Shown here: in pieces, positions 15,823 through 23,331 of the stretch
How the letters are laid out: each line of letters starts with the position of its first letter
Position numbering within the stretch: position 1 is the first letter of the stretch
Assembly (NCBI GenBank): GCA_030147945.1
Contig: JASBUL010000067.1
Location: forward strand, 1 to 39,247
Direction of reading: 5' to 3'
Length of the DNA stretch: 39,247 bases
Source: Oceanococcus sp.
Lineage (GTDB): Bacteria; Pseudomonadota; Gammaproteobacteria; Nevskiales; Oceanococcaceae
The notes under the pieces: generated by a model
Told to the model about the DNA's origin: nothing
What the model saw: only the letters and a program-made list of their open reading frames with translations
Databases searched by the model: none
Position numbers and translations under genes: made by a program

Positions 15823-16656
15823 ATGCAAGAGCTAAAAGGCAAAACCACTGTCATCACCGGCGCCGGCAGCGGCTTCGGCCGCGAGTTCGCCCTGGCCTGC
15901 GCGGCCGAGGGCATGAATCTGGTGCTCGCAGATCTCAAACACGAAGGGCTTGAGGCCACCGCCGCGCTGCTCAATGCAGACACCCCCGTGCTGCTCAAGA
16001 CCTGCGACGTTGCCAAACCGGAGCAGGTTGAAGCATTGGCCACGGCAGCACGCGAGCGCTTCGGCAATGTCCATCTGCTGTTCAACAACGCCGGCGTCGC
16101 CGTGACCGGGCCGGTATGGACGGCCACGCTGGAGGAATGGCGCTGGGTCATGGACGTCAATCTCATGGGCGTGGTGCATGGGCTGCGCAGCTTCACCCAG
16201 GCCATGATCGATTCCGGCGAAGCTTGCCACATCGTCAACACGGCATCCGCCGCAGGCCATCTGTCGGTACCCGGAAGCAGCATTTACTGCGTCAGCAAAC
16301 ATGGCGTCGTCACCCTTTCGGAATGTCTGCACCATGAGCTCGGCATGCTCAAGGCCAATGTCGGAGTCAGCGTGCTGTGCCCCGCCTTCGTGCCCACCGG
16401 TATCGCCGATTCAGAAAATCTGCGTCCGCAGGATGCGCCGAAAAACCCGCACCCGATGACCAAAAGCAGCGATGCCATGACCAAACAAGCGGTGGTCAGC
16501 GGACGCCTCAGCGCGGCCGACGTGGCCCGCATCACTCTGGATGCAGTCAAGGCAAAACGCTTCTACGTGTTCCCTCACCAGAAGATCAAAGCCTCGATCG
16601 AAGGCCGTCTGCAGCATATTCTTGACGAACGCACACCGCACAACTCGCTGGCCTGA
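15823..16656 (+). CDS. SDR family oxidoreductase
   Basis: A 277-residue classical short-chain dehydrogenase. TVITGAGSGFGREFA is the cofactor loop, LADLKHEG supplies an Asp that favours NAD(H), HLLFNNAGVAV is the NNAG motif, and NTASAAGHLSVPGSSIYCVSKHG contains the catalytic Ser and the YxxxK pair. The C-terminal region KNPHPMTKSSDAMTKQAVVS and RFYVFPHQKIKASIEGR is typical of SDRs found in lipid and hydrocarbon catabolic clusters, acting on hydroxyl/keto groups of unidentified substrates. It sits 7 bp after the phosphatase gene and 41 bp before the MDR gene, so a shared transcript is likely. Confidence 0.88.
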   Translation: MQELKGKTTVITGAGSGFGREFALACAAEGMNLVLADLKHEGLEATAALLNADTPVLLKTCDVAKPEQVEALATAARERFGNVHLLFNNAGVAVTGPVWTATLEEWRWVMDVNLMGVVHGLRSFTQAMIDSGEACHIVNTASAAGHLSVPGSSIYCVSKHGVVTLSECLHHELGMLKANVGVSVLCPAFVPTGIADSENLRPQDAPKNPHPMTKSSDAMTKQAVVSGRLSAADVARITLDAVKAKRFYVFPHQKIKASIEGRLQHILDERTPHNSLA

Positions 16657-16697
16657 CGCGGCCAGCGACGCAACCACGACAACGCTACGGAGACAAC

Positions 16698-17684
16698 ATG
16701 AAAGCGCTGCTCTGCAAACAGCATGGCCTGCCCGAAACCCTAGTGGTGGAAGACCTACCCGATCTTGAGCCAGGTGACGATGAGGTGGTGGTCGACGTCC
16801 ACGCCGCGGCGGTGAATTTCCCCGACACCCTGATCATCCGCAATCTATACCAGTTCAAGCCTGAGCTGCCGTTTTCTCCCGGTGGTGAATCGGCCGGGGT
16901 CATCGCCAAGGTCGGCGCCAAGGTCAAGAACGTCAAACCCGGCGATCGGGTGATCAGCTTCACCGGCTGGGGTGGCATTGCCGAGCAGGTGCTGTGCAAG
17001 GCCATGCAGGTCATTCCGATGGTCCCGGAGATGGATTTCGTCACCGCCTCGGCCTTTGTCATGACCTATGGCACATCGCTGCATGCGCTCAAGGACCGGG
17101 CTCGCCTCAAACAAGGTGAAACCCTGTGCGTACTGGGCGCCTCGGGTGGTGTGGGTCTGGCCGCCATCGAGATCGGCAAAGCCTTGGGCGCCAAGGTGAT
17201 TGCCTGTGCCTCCAGCGCCGACAAGCTTGCCGTGTGCAAGGAACACGGCGCGGATGAGCTCATCAACTACAACGATGAAGACCTCAAAACGCGCATCCGT
17301 GAACTCACCGGCGGCAAGGGTGCCGACGTGATCTACGATCCGGTCGGTGGACAATATGCCGAACCGGCCCTGCGCAGCATCGCCTGGCGCGGCCGTTATC
17401 TGGTGGTCGGTTTCGCCAATGGCGAAATCCCCAAGATCCCGCTGAACCTGGCCCTGCTCAAAGGCTGCGCCATAGTCGGCGTGTTCTGGGGCGATTTCGG
17501 CAAGCGTGAACCGATGAACCTGATGATGGATCTGAAGACCCTGATTGGCTGGTTCAACGAGGGCACCATCAAACCGCATATTGCTGACACCTATCCGCTG
17601 GCGCGCGGCGCCGAGGCCATTCGCGCCCTCATGGACCGCAAAGTTTCCGGCAAGGTGGTGGTGACCATGGAGCGCTCGGCATGA
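16698..17684 (+). CDS. Zinc-less MDR, NADPH:quinone oxidoreductase family
   Basis: A 328-residue medium-chain dehydrogenase/reductase. The N-terminal catalytic domain has AVNFPDTLIIRNLYQFKPEL and FSPGGESAGVIAKVG with no zinc-binding Cys/His set. The Rossmann domain follows with VLGASGGVGLAAIEIGKALG and GADELINY, and IYDPVGG marks the quinone-oxidoreductase/enoyl-reductase branch. It would use NADPH to reduce a quinone or an enoyl thioester. The ATG at 16698 is preceded by GGAGA. The gene overlaps the downstream kinase by four bases (ATGA at 17681), which argues that the two are translated together and act in one pathway. Confidence 0.9.
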   Translation: MKALLCKQHGLPETLVVEDLPDLEPGDDEVVVDVHAAAVNFPDTLIIRNLYQFKPELPFSPGGESAGVIAKVGAKVKNVKPGDRVISFTGWGGIAEQVLCKAMQVIPMVPEMDFVTASAFVMTYGTSLHALKDRARLKQGETLCVLGASGGVGLAAIEIGKALGAKVIACASSADKLAVCKEHGADELINYNDEDLKTRIRELTGGKGADVIYDPVGGQYAEPALRSIAWRGRYLVVGFANGEIPKIPLNLALLKGCAIVGVFWGDFGKREPMNLMMDLKTLIGWFNEGTIKPHIADTYPLARGAEAIRALMDRKVSGKVVVTMERSA

Positions 17685-18751
17685 GTGAGGACTTCAGTGG
17701 CACCATGCCGGTGCGCGACAAGCATCAGTTTGATGTCGAGGCCCTGCAAAGCTACCTGAGCGAGACAGTCGACGGTTTTGCCGGACCGTTGACGGTAGAG
17801 CAGTTCAAGGGCGGCCAGTCCAACCCGACCTACAAGCTGATCACCCCCACGCGCAACTATGTGCTGCGCCGCAAGCCACCGGGCAAGCTGCTCAAATCCG
17901 CCCACGCGGTGGACCGCGAGTATCGGGTGATCACCGCGCTGGCCGACACCAACGTGCCAGTGGCCAAAACCTACTGCCTGTGTGAAGACGACAGCGTGAT
18001 CGGCACGGCCTTTTACGTCATGGATTGCGTCGAAGGGCGGATTTTCTGGGACCCCAGCCTGCCCGACCTGTCCGCCGAAGATCGGGCCGCGATCTACGAC
18101 GACAAAAACCGCGTGATCGCCGAGCTGCACAAACTCGATCCGGCTGCGCTGGGCCTGGCCGACTACGGTTCCAGCGGCAACTATTTCGAGCGCCAGATCG
18201 GGCGCTGGTCAAAGCAATACTTGAGTTCCGCAGCACAGCGCATCCCGGCCATGGATCGCTTGATTGCATGGTTGCCCGAGAACATTCCGCCGGGTGACGA
18301 AACCCGCATCGTGCATGGCGACTACCGGCTCGACAACATGATTTTCCACCCCAGCGAGAACCGCGTGATCGCAGTGCTCGACTGGGAGCTGTCCACCCTG
18401 GGCCATCCGCTGGCTGATTTTTCCTACCACTGCATGACCTGGCGCATGCCGCCGGCCGGCAAGATGCGGGGTCTAGCAGGGCAAGATCTGGCGGCCTTGA
18501 ACATTCCATCCGAGCAGGATTACGTGGCCCGCTATGCCGAGCGCACCGGTTTCACCATGCCCGGACCGGATGTGTGGGACTTCTGCATGGCCTACAACTT
18601 CTTCCGCCTGGCCGGCATTGCCCACGGCATTCTTGGTCGAGTTCAAGATGGCACCGCGGCCAACAAACAGGCCGAGGCCATCGGGCGTATGGCCTTTCCC
18701 CTGGCCGACATGGCCTGGAAGCTCGTCGAAAGCATCCAGGCGCGCGCCTGA
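17681..18751 (+). CDS. APH-fold phosphotransferase, ACAD10/LvaA-like acyl-CoA kinase
   Basis: A 356-residue kinase of the aminoglycoside-phosphotransferase fold. QFKGGQSNPTYKL is the nucleotide loop, YVLRRKPPGKLLKSAH contains the ATP-binding Lys, IVHGDYRLDNMIFH is the catalytic Brenner-type motif and VLDWELSTLGHPLADF carries the metal-binding Asp. RKPPGKLL and GDYRLDN are features of the subgroup fused to, or adjacent to, ACAD10/11-type dehydrogenases; bacterial LvaA, a 4-hydroxyvaleryl-CoA kinase, is a relative. The likely role is phosphorylation of a hydroxyacyl-CoA so that the next enzyme can eliminate the phosphate. It overlaps the MDR gene by ATGA, and its partner dehydrogenase starts 172 bp downstream, after the palindromic element. 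Confidence 0.88.
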   Translation: MSEDFSGTMPVRDKHQFDVEALQSYLSETVDGFAGPLTVEQFKGGQSNPTYKLITPTRNYVLRRKPPGKLLKSAHAVDREYRVITALADTNVPVAKTYCLCEDDSVIGTAFYVMDCVEGRIFWDPSLPDLSAEDRAAIYDDKNRVIAELHKLDPAALGLADYGSSGNYFERQIGRWSKQYLSSAAQRIPAMDRLIAWLPENIPPGDETRIVHGDYRLDNMIFHPSENRVIAVLDWELSTLGHPLADFSYHCMTWRMPPAGKMRGLAGQDLAALNIPSEQDYVARYAERTGFTMPGPDVWDFCMAYNFFRLAGIAHGILGRVQDGTAANKQAEAIGRMAFPLADMAWKLVESIQARA

Positions 18752-18774
18752 ACAATGCATCGCAATTCGAAAAT

Positions 18775-18879
18775 GAGCCGTTGAACAGGCTTATCGGGAC
18801 ACGCTCAAGTCCATCCATGGATCGCTCGGCGCCGGACATCCTGTCCGGCGACGGTCCCGAAAAGCCTGTGCAACGTCTC
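18775..18879. repeat. 105-nt near-perfect palindromic element (nested hairpins)
   Basis: The outer arms 18775-18800 and 18854-18879 are 26 nt each and pair at 23 of 26 positions with no bulge; the mismatch pairs are 18778/18876, 18784/18870 and 18793/18861. The 53-nt centre holds a 10-bp palindrome ATCCATGGAT (18813-18822) and a perfect 9-bp hairpin CGCCGGACA-TCC-TGTCCGGCG (18830-18850). There is no T-tract and no open reading frame of its own. It fills most of the 172-bp space between the kinase and dehydrogenase genes. It looks like a dispersed intergenic palindromic repeat (REP/MITE-like) or a structured leader RNA. Confidence 0.75.
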
Positions 18880-18923
18880 TTCATCACCGCATGGCGCGAT
18901 ATTGACGCGAATATGGAGACACC

Positions 18924-20138
18924 ATGAATTTTGATTACAGCCCCAAAACCCAGGACCTGCTTGCACGCGTCAAAGCGTTCATGGACGAGCACGTCTATCC
19001 CAACGAACATCGTTTTGAGGCCGAAGTGGCTGAGGGTGATCGCTGGCAACCCACCCAGGTGATGGAAGAGATGAAGGCCAAGGCCAAAGCGGCCGGCCTG
19101 TGGAACCTGTTCCTACCCGAGTTTGAAGAAGGCGCTGGCCTGAGCAACCTGGAATACGCGCCGCTGTGTGAGCAGATGGGCCGGGTGCTGTGGGCGCCCG
19201 AAATCTTCAACTGCTCAGCACCAGACACCGGCAACATGGAGGTGCTGGCGCGTTACGGCACGCAGGAGCAAAAAGACACCTGGTTGACCCCGCTGCTCAA
19301 AGGCGAAATCCGCTCCGCCTTTGCCATGACCGAGCCGGCGGTGGCTTCATCCGACGCCACCAACATCCAGTCATCGATTGTGCGCGACGGTGATGAGTAC
19401 GTCATCAACGGGCGCAAATGGTGGACTTCCGGCGCCAATGACCCGCGCTGCAAAGTGTTCATCTTCATGGGCAAAAGCGATCCGGACAATGAAAGCCGTC
19501 ATCGCCAGCAATCGATGATCCTGGTGCCGGCCGATGCCGAGGGCATCACCATCATGCGACATCTGCCGGTGTTCGGTTTTGACGATGCCCCGCATGGCCA
19601 CGCCGAAGTCGATTTCAAGGATGTGCGCGTACCGGCCTCTAACATGCTGTTAGGCGAAGGGCGCGGCTTTGAAATCGCCCAGGGCCGCCTGGGCCCGGGC
19701 CGCATTCACCACTGCATGCGCCTGATCGGACTGACCGAGCGTGCGCTGGAGAAGATGTGCCATCGCCTGGCCACACGGACCGCCTTCGGCAAGCCGGTGG
19801 CGCGGCAGAGCGTGTGGTACGAGCGTGTCGCCGAGTCGCGCATTCTGATCGACCAGGCCCGCCTGCTCACTCTCAAAGCGGCTGACATGATGGACAAGGT
19901 GGGCAACAAAGCGGCCGCCCAGGAAATTGCCATGATCAAGGTGATGGCGCCGAATATGGCCTGTCAGGTGATTGACTGGGCCATACAAGCCCATGGCGGC
20001 GGCGGCATGACCACCGATTTCGGGCTGGCCCAGGCTTACGCCTGGGCGCGAGTGCTGCGGCTGGCCGATGGGCCGGATGAAGTGCACCGCCAATCCATCG
20101 CCAAAATGGAATTCGGCCGTCAGATGGCGCCCGCTTGA
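18924..20138 (+). CDS. Acyl-CoA dehydrogenase, ACAD10/11-like
   Basis: A 404-residue FAD-dependent dehydrogenase starting at ATG 18924 with GGAG 7-10 bases upstream. Visible: [17 protein letters not shown] and [14 protein letters not shown] in the FAD region, [20 protein letters not shown], and [20 protein letters not shown]. The position where MCAD-type enzymes have their catalytic Glu reads LADGPDEVH here, with Asp/Pro instead of EGT. That sequence is what I recall for the ACAD10/11 and LvaC-like branch, which acts on phosphorylated hydroxyacyl-CoAs. With the APH kinase upstream it forms a split version of the fused eukaryotic protein. A GC hairpin follows the stop at 20154. Confidence 0.92.
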   Translation: MNFDYSPKTQDLLARVKAFMDEHVYPNEHRFEAEVAEGDRWQPTQVMEEMKAKAKAAGLWNLFLPEFEEGAGLSNLEYAPLCEQMGRVLWAPEIFNCSAPDTGNMEVLARYGTQEQKDTWLTPLLKGEIRSAFAMTEPAVASSDATNIQSSIVRDGDEYVINGRKWWTSGANDPRCKVFIFMGKSDPDNESRHRQQSMILVPADAEGITIMRHLPVFGFDDAPHGHAEVDFKDVRVPASNMLLGEGRGFEIAQGRLGPGRIHHCMRLIGLTERALEKMCHRLATRTAFGKPVARQSVWYERVAESRILIDQARLLTLKAADMMDKVGNKAAAQEIAMIKVMAPNMACQVIDWAIQAHGGGGMTTDFGLAQAYAWARVLRLADGPDEVHRQSIAKMEFGRQMAPA

Positions 20139-20153
20139 TCCCTAGCGGCTAAC

Positions 20154-20178
20154 GCGGGCCAGCCTCAGGCCGGCCCGC
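20154..20178. terminator. GC hairpin between convergent genes
   Basis: GCGGGCC (20154-20160) pairs with GGCCCGC (20172-20178). Inside, after one A/C mismatch, GCC pairs with GGC around the loop TCA. It lies between the dehydrogenase stop and the convergent lipoprotein stop. No T-tract is present on either side. Confidence 0.4.
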
Positions 20179-20184
20179 TCAGAC

Positions 20185-20994
20185 TCACTCCAGAGTCAGC
20201 GTATCGATGTGTATCGAATTGCGGATGTTGGCCAGCATCTTGGCCTGCTCAGCTTCAACCGTGGGCACATCGTCCATGACCACGCCATCGAACCAGGTCT
20301 CGAAATGTGCCGCCAGCGCGATGTTCAGATGATGGCGCTCGGCGCTGATTGATACCGGCTCGGCGAAATCCAGCTCCAGCGTGCTGCTGGCATGACCAGC
20401 CTGAAACTGCACACAACTGTGCGCGGTGTCGTAACCGCCTGCGGCGTACTCTTCGTCGCTGAGCTGCGCCGTATTGTGGAAGTAGCACGGGTAAACATTC
20501 ACCGCATGACCACTCAGCTCCAGGCCGCTGTCGGCATGTTTGCTCGCACTGGCAAGCACCGGCTCCAACGCCAGTACCACCCCACAGTAGTCACCAACCT
20601 CCAGAGGCAGTGCGCCGATGTATTTCTCATGCCCGGACAAGGCATCCAGCACATCGGTGGGTTCGGCCTCGTCATGTGAGCCGGCATGCGCCCAGGCACT
20701 GCTGACCAGACGCTGCCCCAGACCTTTCAGCATGGAGGCCACACTGGTGCAGGCTTTGACTTCAACCGGCACCAGATTGACCAGACCCAACTGCAGATCA
20801 ATGCGCACACCGTCGAGCGTACGAAAAGTGATGTAGCTGGAACTGTGCTTGCTGTGCTCATCGCCAGCATGCGCCGCCCCCACCGCTGTGACCGCAAAGC
20901 GCGCTTGCGCGCCTTCATGGATACTGCCACTGCTGCTGTCACAAGCCGTCAAAACCAAGCCCAGCAGGCCGACAGCAAAAACTCGAATAATCAT
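20185..20994 (-). CDS. His-rich lipoprotein, possibly MbnP-like metal-binding
   Basis: A 269-residue lipoprotein. The signal MIIRVFAVGLLGLVLTAC ends in a lipobox with Cys18. The mature protein has a histidine-rich patch near its start (GAAHAGDEHSKHSSSY) and further His in HKHADSG-like and HHLNIALAAHFETWF segments, suggesting metal binding. The C-terminal segment WFDGVVMDD...NIRNSIHI faintly resembles the MbnP family of methanobactin- and copper-associated periplasmic proteins; I cannot confirm this. There are paired cysteines in VKACTS, DYCGV, YPCYF and HSCVQ. It is the last gene of a minus-strand set, 30 bp after the beta-barrel gene. That gap is AT-rich with TATATT but no clear Shine-Dalgarno. 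Confidence 0.7.
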   Translation of the reverse strand: MIIRVFAVGLLGLVLTACDSSSGSIHEGAQARFAVTAVGAAHAGDEHSKHSSSYITFRTLDGVRIDLQLGLVNLVPVEVKACTSVASMLKGLGQRLVSSAWAHAGSHDEAEPTDVLDALSGHEKYIGALPLEVGDYCGVVLALEPVLASASKHADSGLELSGHAVNVYPCYFHNTAQLSDEEYAAGGYDTAHSCVQFQAGHASSTLELDFAEPVSISAERHHLNIALAAHFETWFDGVVMDDVPTVEAEQAKMLANIRNSIHIDTLTLE

Positions 20995-21024
20995 TAAAAT
21001 ATATTCCGTATTACGCTGTTTTTA

Positions 21025-21921
21025 TTAGAAGTCGTAGGCCAGGCTAACTTGCACTGTCGGGTCTTCTTCCTGATCGCCATTAAGCTCATCGACAGCCGGC
21101 AACTGCAGCGCGAGCCGAGTGACCAACTCCTGGCCCAGGCGCGCCGATGCACCGATACGGGCAACCACCAAGCTGCCACCCGAATCCGGATCGATCACAC
21201 CGCTGTAGCGGTTTTCAGCCGAATAGCGGGCATCCAGGCCAAGTTCCACGGCAAAGCGCGGGGTCAGGCCGTATTGGCTGGACGCGCTGGCGACCCACAC
21301 ATTGGCCGGCTCAAACCCCTGCTCGGCGTCACCGAACTGGTAGTACTTGGCCGACACTGCAGCAAACCAGGGGAACTGGTGAAAGGCGTACCAGCCGCCG
21401 AATTTGCCCGCCCATGCGCCTGCGTCGGGCTGAGCATCAATATTCAACACCTGGCCCTGATTGTTGCGCACGGTATCGCCCGTTGGCGCACGTACGCCGG
21501 CTTGCAGGCCGGCAATATGGCGACCGCTCATCGGACCCGTTTTCCACAAGCGGTAACGCGCCGTCAGTTCTGCATCGCCCCAGCCACGTCCTTGCTCGCG
21601 TGAGAAATCGCGGCGGGTAATGGTTTTCTCCACATAGGGCATTTGTAGCGCGAAGCTAAGACGCTCGCTGGCGCTGTAAGCAACGCCGAGCACGGCCCGC
21701 GATTCATCGGTGGTGATCTGTCTGGGGTTATTGTCCGCACCCTGGGTTTCCGAACGCCACAGCAGATCAAGCCCGAGCCGAAAGCGCCCCGAAAAGGCCT
21801 TCTCCGAACCCAGCAAAGTGATCGTGGGATCACCACATTTGCAGGTTGAGCACGCCAGCGCGGAACTGCTTGCAGCAGCCAACGTGAGTCCGCTGAGCAG
21901 ACTCAGATAAGAGATTTTCAT
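21025..21921 (-). CDS. Outer-membrane beta-barrel protein with N-terminal CxxCxCGD motif
   Basis: A 298-residue exported protein, start ATG 21921 (MKISYLSLLSGLTLAAA) preceded by AGGGA. After signal cleavage near ALA the mature protein opens with CSTCKCGDPTI, a compact cysteine cluster suited to binding a soft metal. The rest alternates amphipathic strands: GRFRLGLDLLWRSET, LSFALQMPYVEKT, ELTARYRLWK, FAAVSAKYYQFG, VELGLDARYSAENRYSG. It ends in VQVSLAYDF, with the terminal aromatic residue typical of BAM-assembled barrels. It resembles transporter-type barrels of the phenol MetA-degradation (Phenol_MetA_deg) group. It lies between a DUF2946-like gene upstream and a His-rich lipoprotein downstream, so a role in metal export or sensing is likely but unproven. 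Confidence 0.78.
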   Translation of the reverse strand: MKISYLSLLSGLTLAAASSSALACSTCKCGDPTITLLGSEKAFSGRFRLGLDLLWRSETQGADNNPRQITTDESRAVLGVAYSASERLSFALQMPYVEKTITRRDFSREQGRGWGDAELTARYRLWKTGPMSGRHIAGLQAGVRAPTGDTVRNNQGQVLNIDAQPDAGAWAGKFGGWYAFHQFPWFAAVSAKYYQFGDAEQGFEPANVWVASASSQYGLTPRFAVELGLDARYSAENRYSGVIDPDSGGSLVVARIGASARLGQELVTRLALQLPAVDELNGDQEEDPTVQVSLAYDF

Positions 21922-21994
21922 GAATTGTCCCTGGTCCAACACACCGCACATCGCGTGCGGCATCAGATACGCAAGCGTTCACGCCTGCGCGGAT

Positions 21995-22402
21995 TCAGTT
22001 GAAGGACAAAACGGGAGGCGCGCGTGCCTGAAAGAGCGCGTGTTCGAGCGCAAAACCATCTGTGGGTGAGCCCCCTGGCGGATGGGCCGGCCGATGTGCC
22101 GCCACCAGCAAGGCCACGACGAGCGCGCCCAGCATGGCGCCCAAAGCCCCCATGATCAGGCACAGCTTGCAGTCTTGTGCCGTTTGCGCAGGCGCGCCCT
22201 GGGCATACAGACCGGGCGGTGCAACGGCCTTCATCTTGGCCAGCAAGACCGGCGATAGCGTGCCGCAGAAGGCGTAGCTCAGACCACCGTCATTTTGCAT
22301 GCGCGCCCAATTCTGCGCGTGCAACAACGGCACGCTGGCCTGTGCCAGCAAAGCCAGCAAAGCCAGCACAAGTAGAATCGAGGCCATTGAACGCATACGC
22401 AT
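21995..22402 (-). CDS. Small DUF2946-like membrane protein with CxxC
   Basis: About 135 residues. An N-terminal hydrophobic signal/anchor (SILLVLALLALLAQASVPLL) is followed by a short periplasmic part with a lone Cys (YAFCGTLSP), DCKLCLIMG (a CxxC) running into a second membrane helix (GALGAMLGALVVALLVA) and a His/Pro-rich tail. This layout fits the DUF2946 group often found near copper genes. Possible starts are 22402, 22396 and 22387 (MASILLV). A TATAAT ends 6 bp before the 22402 ATG, so the message may be leaderless. The beta-barrel gene follows 73 bp downstream on the same strand. Confidence 0.65.
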   Translation of the reverse strand: MRMRSMASILLVLALLALLAQASVPLLHAQNWARMQNDGGLSYAFCGTLSPVLLAKMKAVAPPGLYAQGAPAQTAQDCKLCLIMGALGAMLGALVVALLVAAHRPAHPPGGSPTDGFALEHALFQARAPPVLSFN

Positions 22403-22408
22403 GCCGGG

Positions 22409-22414
22409 ATTATA
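22409..22414 (-). promoter_or_regulatory. TATAAT -10 element close to a start codon
   Basis: On the minus strand TATAAT (22414 to 22409) is followed by CCCGGC and then ATG at 22402. Transcription would begin about at the A of the ATG. No convincing -35 lies at 17 bp; CTGACA is only 13 bp upstream. It lies in the 22-bp gap after the yjbQ stop. Confidence 0.4.
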
Positions 22415-22424
22415 GCCCCGAAAC

Positions 22425-22832
22425 TTATGTCAGCAGCGTCAGGACAAGCTCCCGCTGATGCGGGGCGTAGCGGTGCTCCCACAGGAACACGCCCTGCCAG
22501 GTGCCCAGCGCCAGCCGACCCGCGCGCACCGGGATACTCAGCGAATTGGCCGTGAGCACGCTGCGGATATGCGCGGCCATATCATCCGACCCTTCAGCCC
22601 GGTGTATGAAGCGACGATCACCATCGGTAACCAGATCCTGCATGTACTGCTCCAGGTCCTGCAGCACATCGGGATCCGCGTTTTCGCACAGGATCAGCGA
22701 TGCACTGGTGTGACGCAGAAACAGATTGAGCAGCCCATCACCTGCCCTGCACTCGGCCAGGCACTGATTGATACGGGCGCTCAGTTCAATCAAACCGCGG
22801 CCCGGCGTCGGCACGATCAACCGCTCATGCAT
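22425..22832 (-). CDS. yjbQ: YjbQ family protein (UPF0047, secondary thiamine-phosphate synthase-like)
   Basis: A 135-residue cytoplasmic protein. It starts at ATG 22832 (MHERLIVPTPGRGLIEL), preceded by GGAGAG seven to twelve bases upstream; the longer open frame to 23099 is not needed. Hallmarks are the HTSASLILCENADPDV segment with conserved His and Asp, IRSVLTANSLSIPV, and the C-terminal GTWQGVFLWEHR. E. coli YjbQ has weak thiamine-phosphate synthase activity, but the physiological role of the family is unsettled. It lies 22 bp upstream of the DUF2946-like gene on the same strand; the intervening -10 element suggests separate promoters. It diverges from the membrane protein at 22945. Confidence 0.92.
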   Translation of the reverse strand: MHERLIVPTPGRGLIELSARINQCLAECRAGDGLLNLFLRHTSASLILCENADPDVLQDLEQYMQDLVTDGDRRFIHRAEGSDDMAAHIRSVLTANSLSIPVRAGRLALGTWQGVFLWEHRYAPHQRELVLTLLT

Positions 22833-22944
22833 GAATCTCTCCGTAGTCTGCCGTTTGTCGTCATACCGCACGTTTGGATGAATTTTCCGTCGCCGCTGAC
22901 GACTAGCCTTGGTTGGACAAGCAAGAATGACAGGGAGACACACC

Positions 22945-23331
22945 ATGAATCCAGCCTGCAACACCATCCGCTGGTTTGCCTTGTACCCGGCCAGCGCCGG
23001 GCTGACCATGATGTTTGCACCGCAGCTGCCACTGCAGATCTTCGGATTTCCGGTTGAGGGGCTGGACTGGATTCGCATGCTCGGCGTGGTCACCACCATC
23101 GTGGCCTACTACTACTGGCGCCTGGGCAATGCCGAGGTTGAGGTGTTCTGCCGCTTCAGCGCCCAGGCCCGGCTGACCATCCCGCTGGTGTTCCTCGCCC
23201 TGGTGCTGTTGTTTGAGATGCGACCGATCTACATCGCCCTTACCGCGGGTGATTTCCTGGGCGGCCTATGGACCTGGCATGCTCTGCGCGGCTTGGGTGT
23301 GCCGGTGTTCGGGGCACGCGGACATGCATGA
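22945..23331 (+). CDS. Small multi-pass membrane protein, function unknown
   Basis: A 128-residue protein starting at ATG 22945 (MNPACNTIRWFALYPASAG) with AGGGAGA seven bases upstream. Four hydrophobic segments are visible: around residues 10-30 (ending MMFAPQLPLQIFGF), 38-54 (MLGVVTTIVAYYYW), 75-93 (IPLVFLALVLLFEM) and 95-112 (IYIALTAGDFLGGLW). I do not recognise a family with certainty; the layout is like DUF4345- or DoxX-type small membrane proteins. Its last 8 bases overlap the start of the 5-alpha-reductase-like gene (ATGCATGA), so the two are translationally coupled and may cooperate at the membrane. Confidence 0.75.
   Translation: MNPACNTIRWFALYPASAGLTMMFAPQLPLQIFGFPVEGLDWIRMLGVVTTIVAYYYWRLGNAEVEVFCRFSAQARLTIPLVFLALVLLFEMRPIYIALTAGDFLGGLWTWHALRGLGVPVFGARGHA

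Noticed and set aside
18830-18850. 9-bp hairpin read as a plain terminator of the kinase gene
   Set aside because: No T-tract follows on either strand, and it is nested inside a much larger palindrome.
22833-23099. N-terminal extension of yjbQ
   Set aside because: The family starts at MHERLIV with a good ribosome site; the extension overlaps the divergent gene and its leader.
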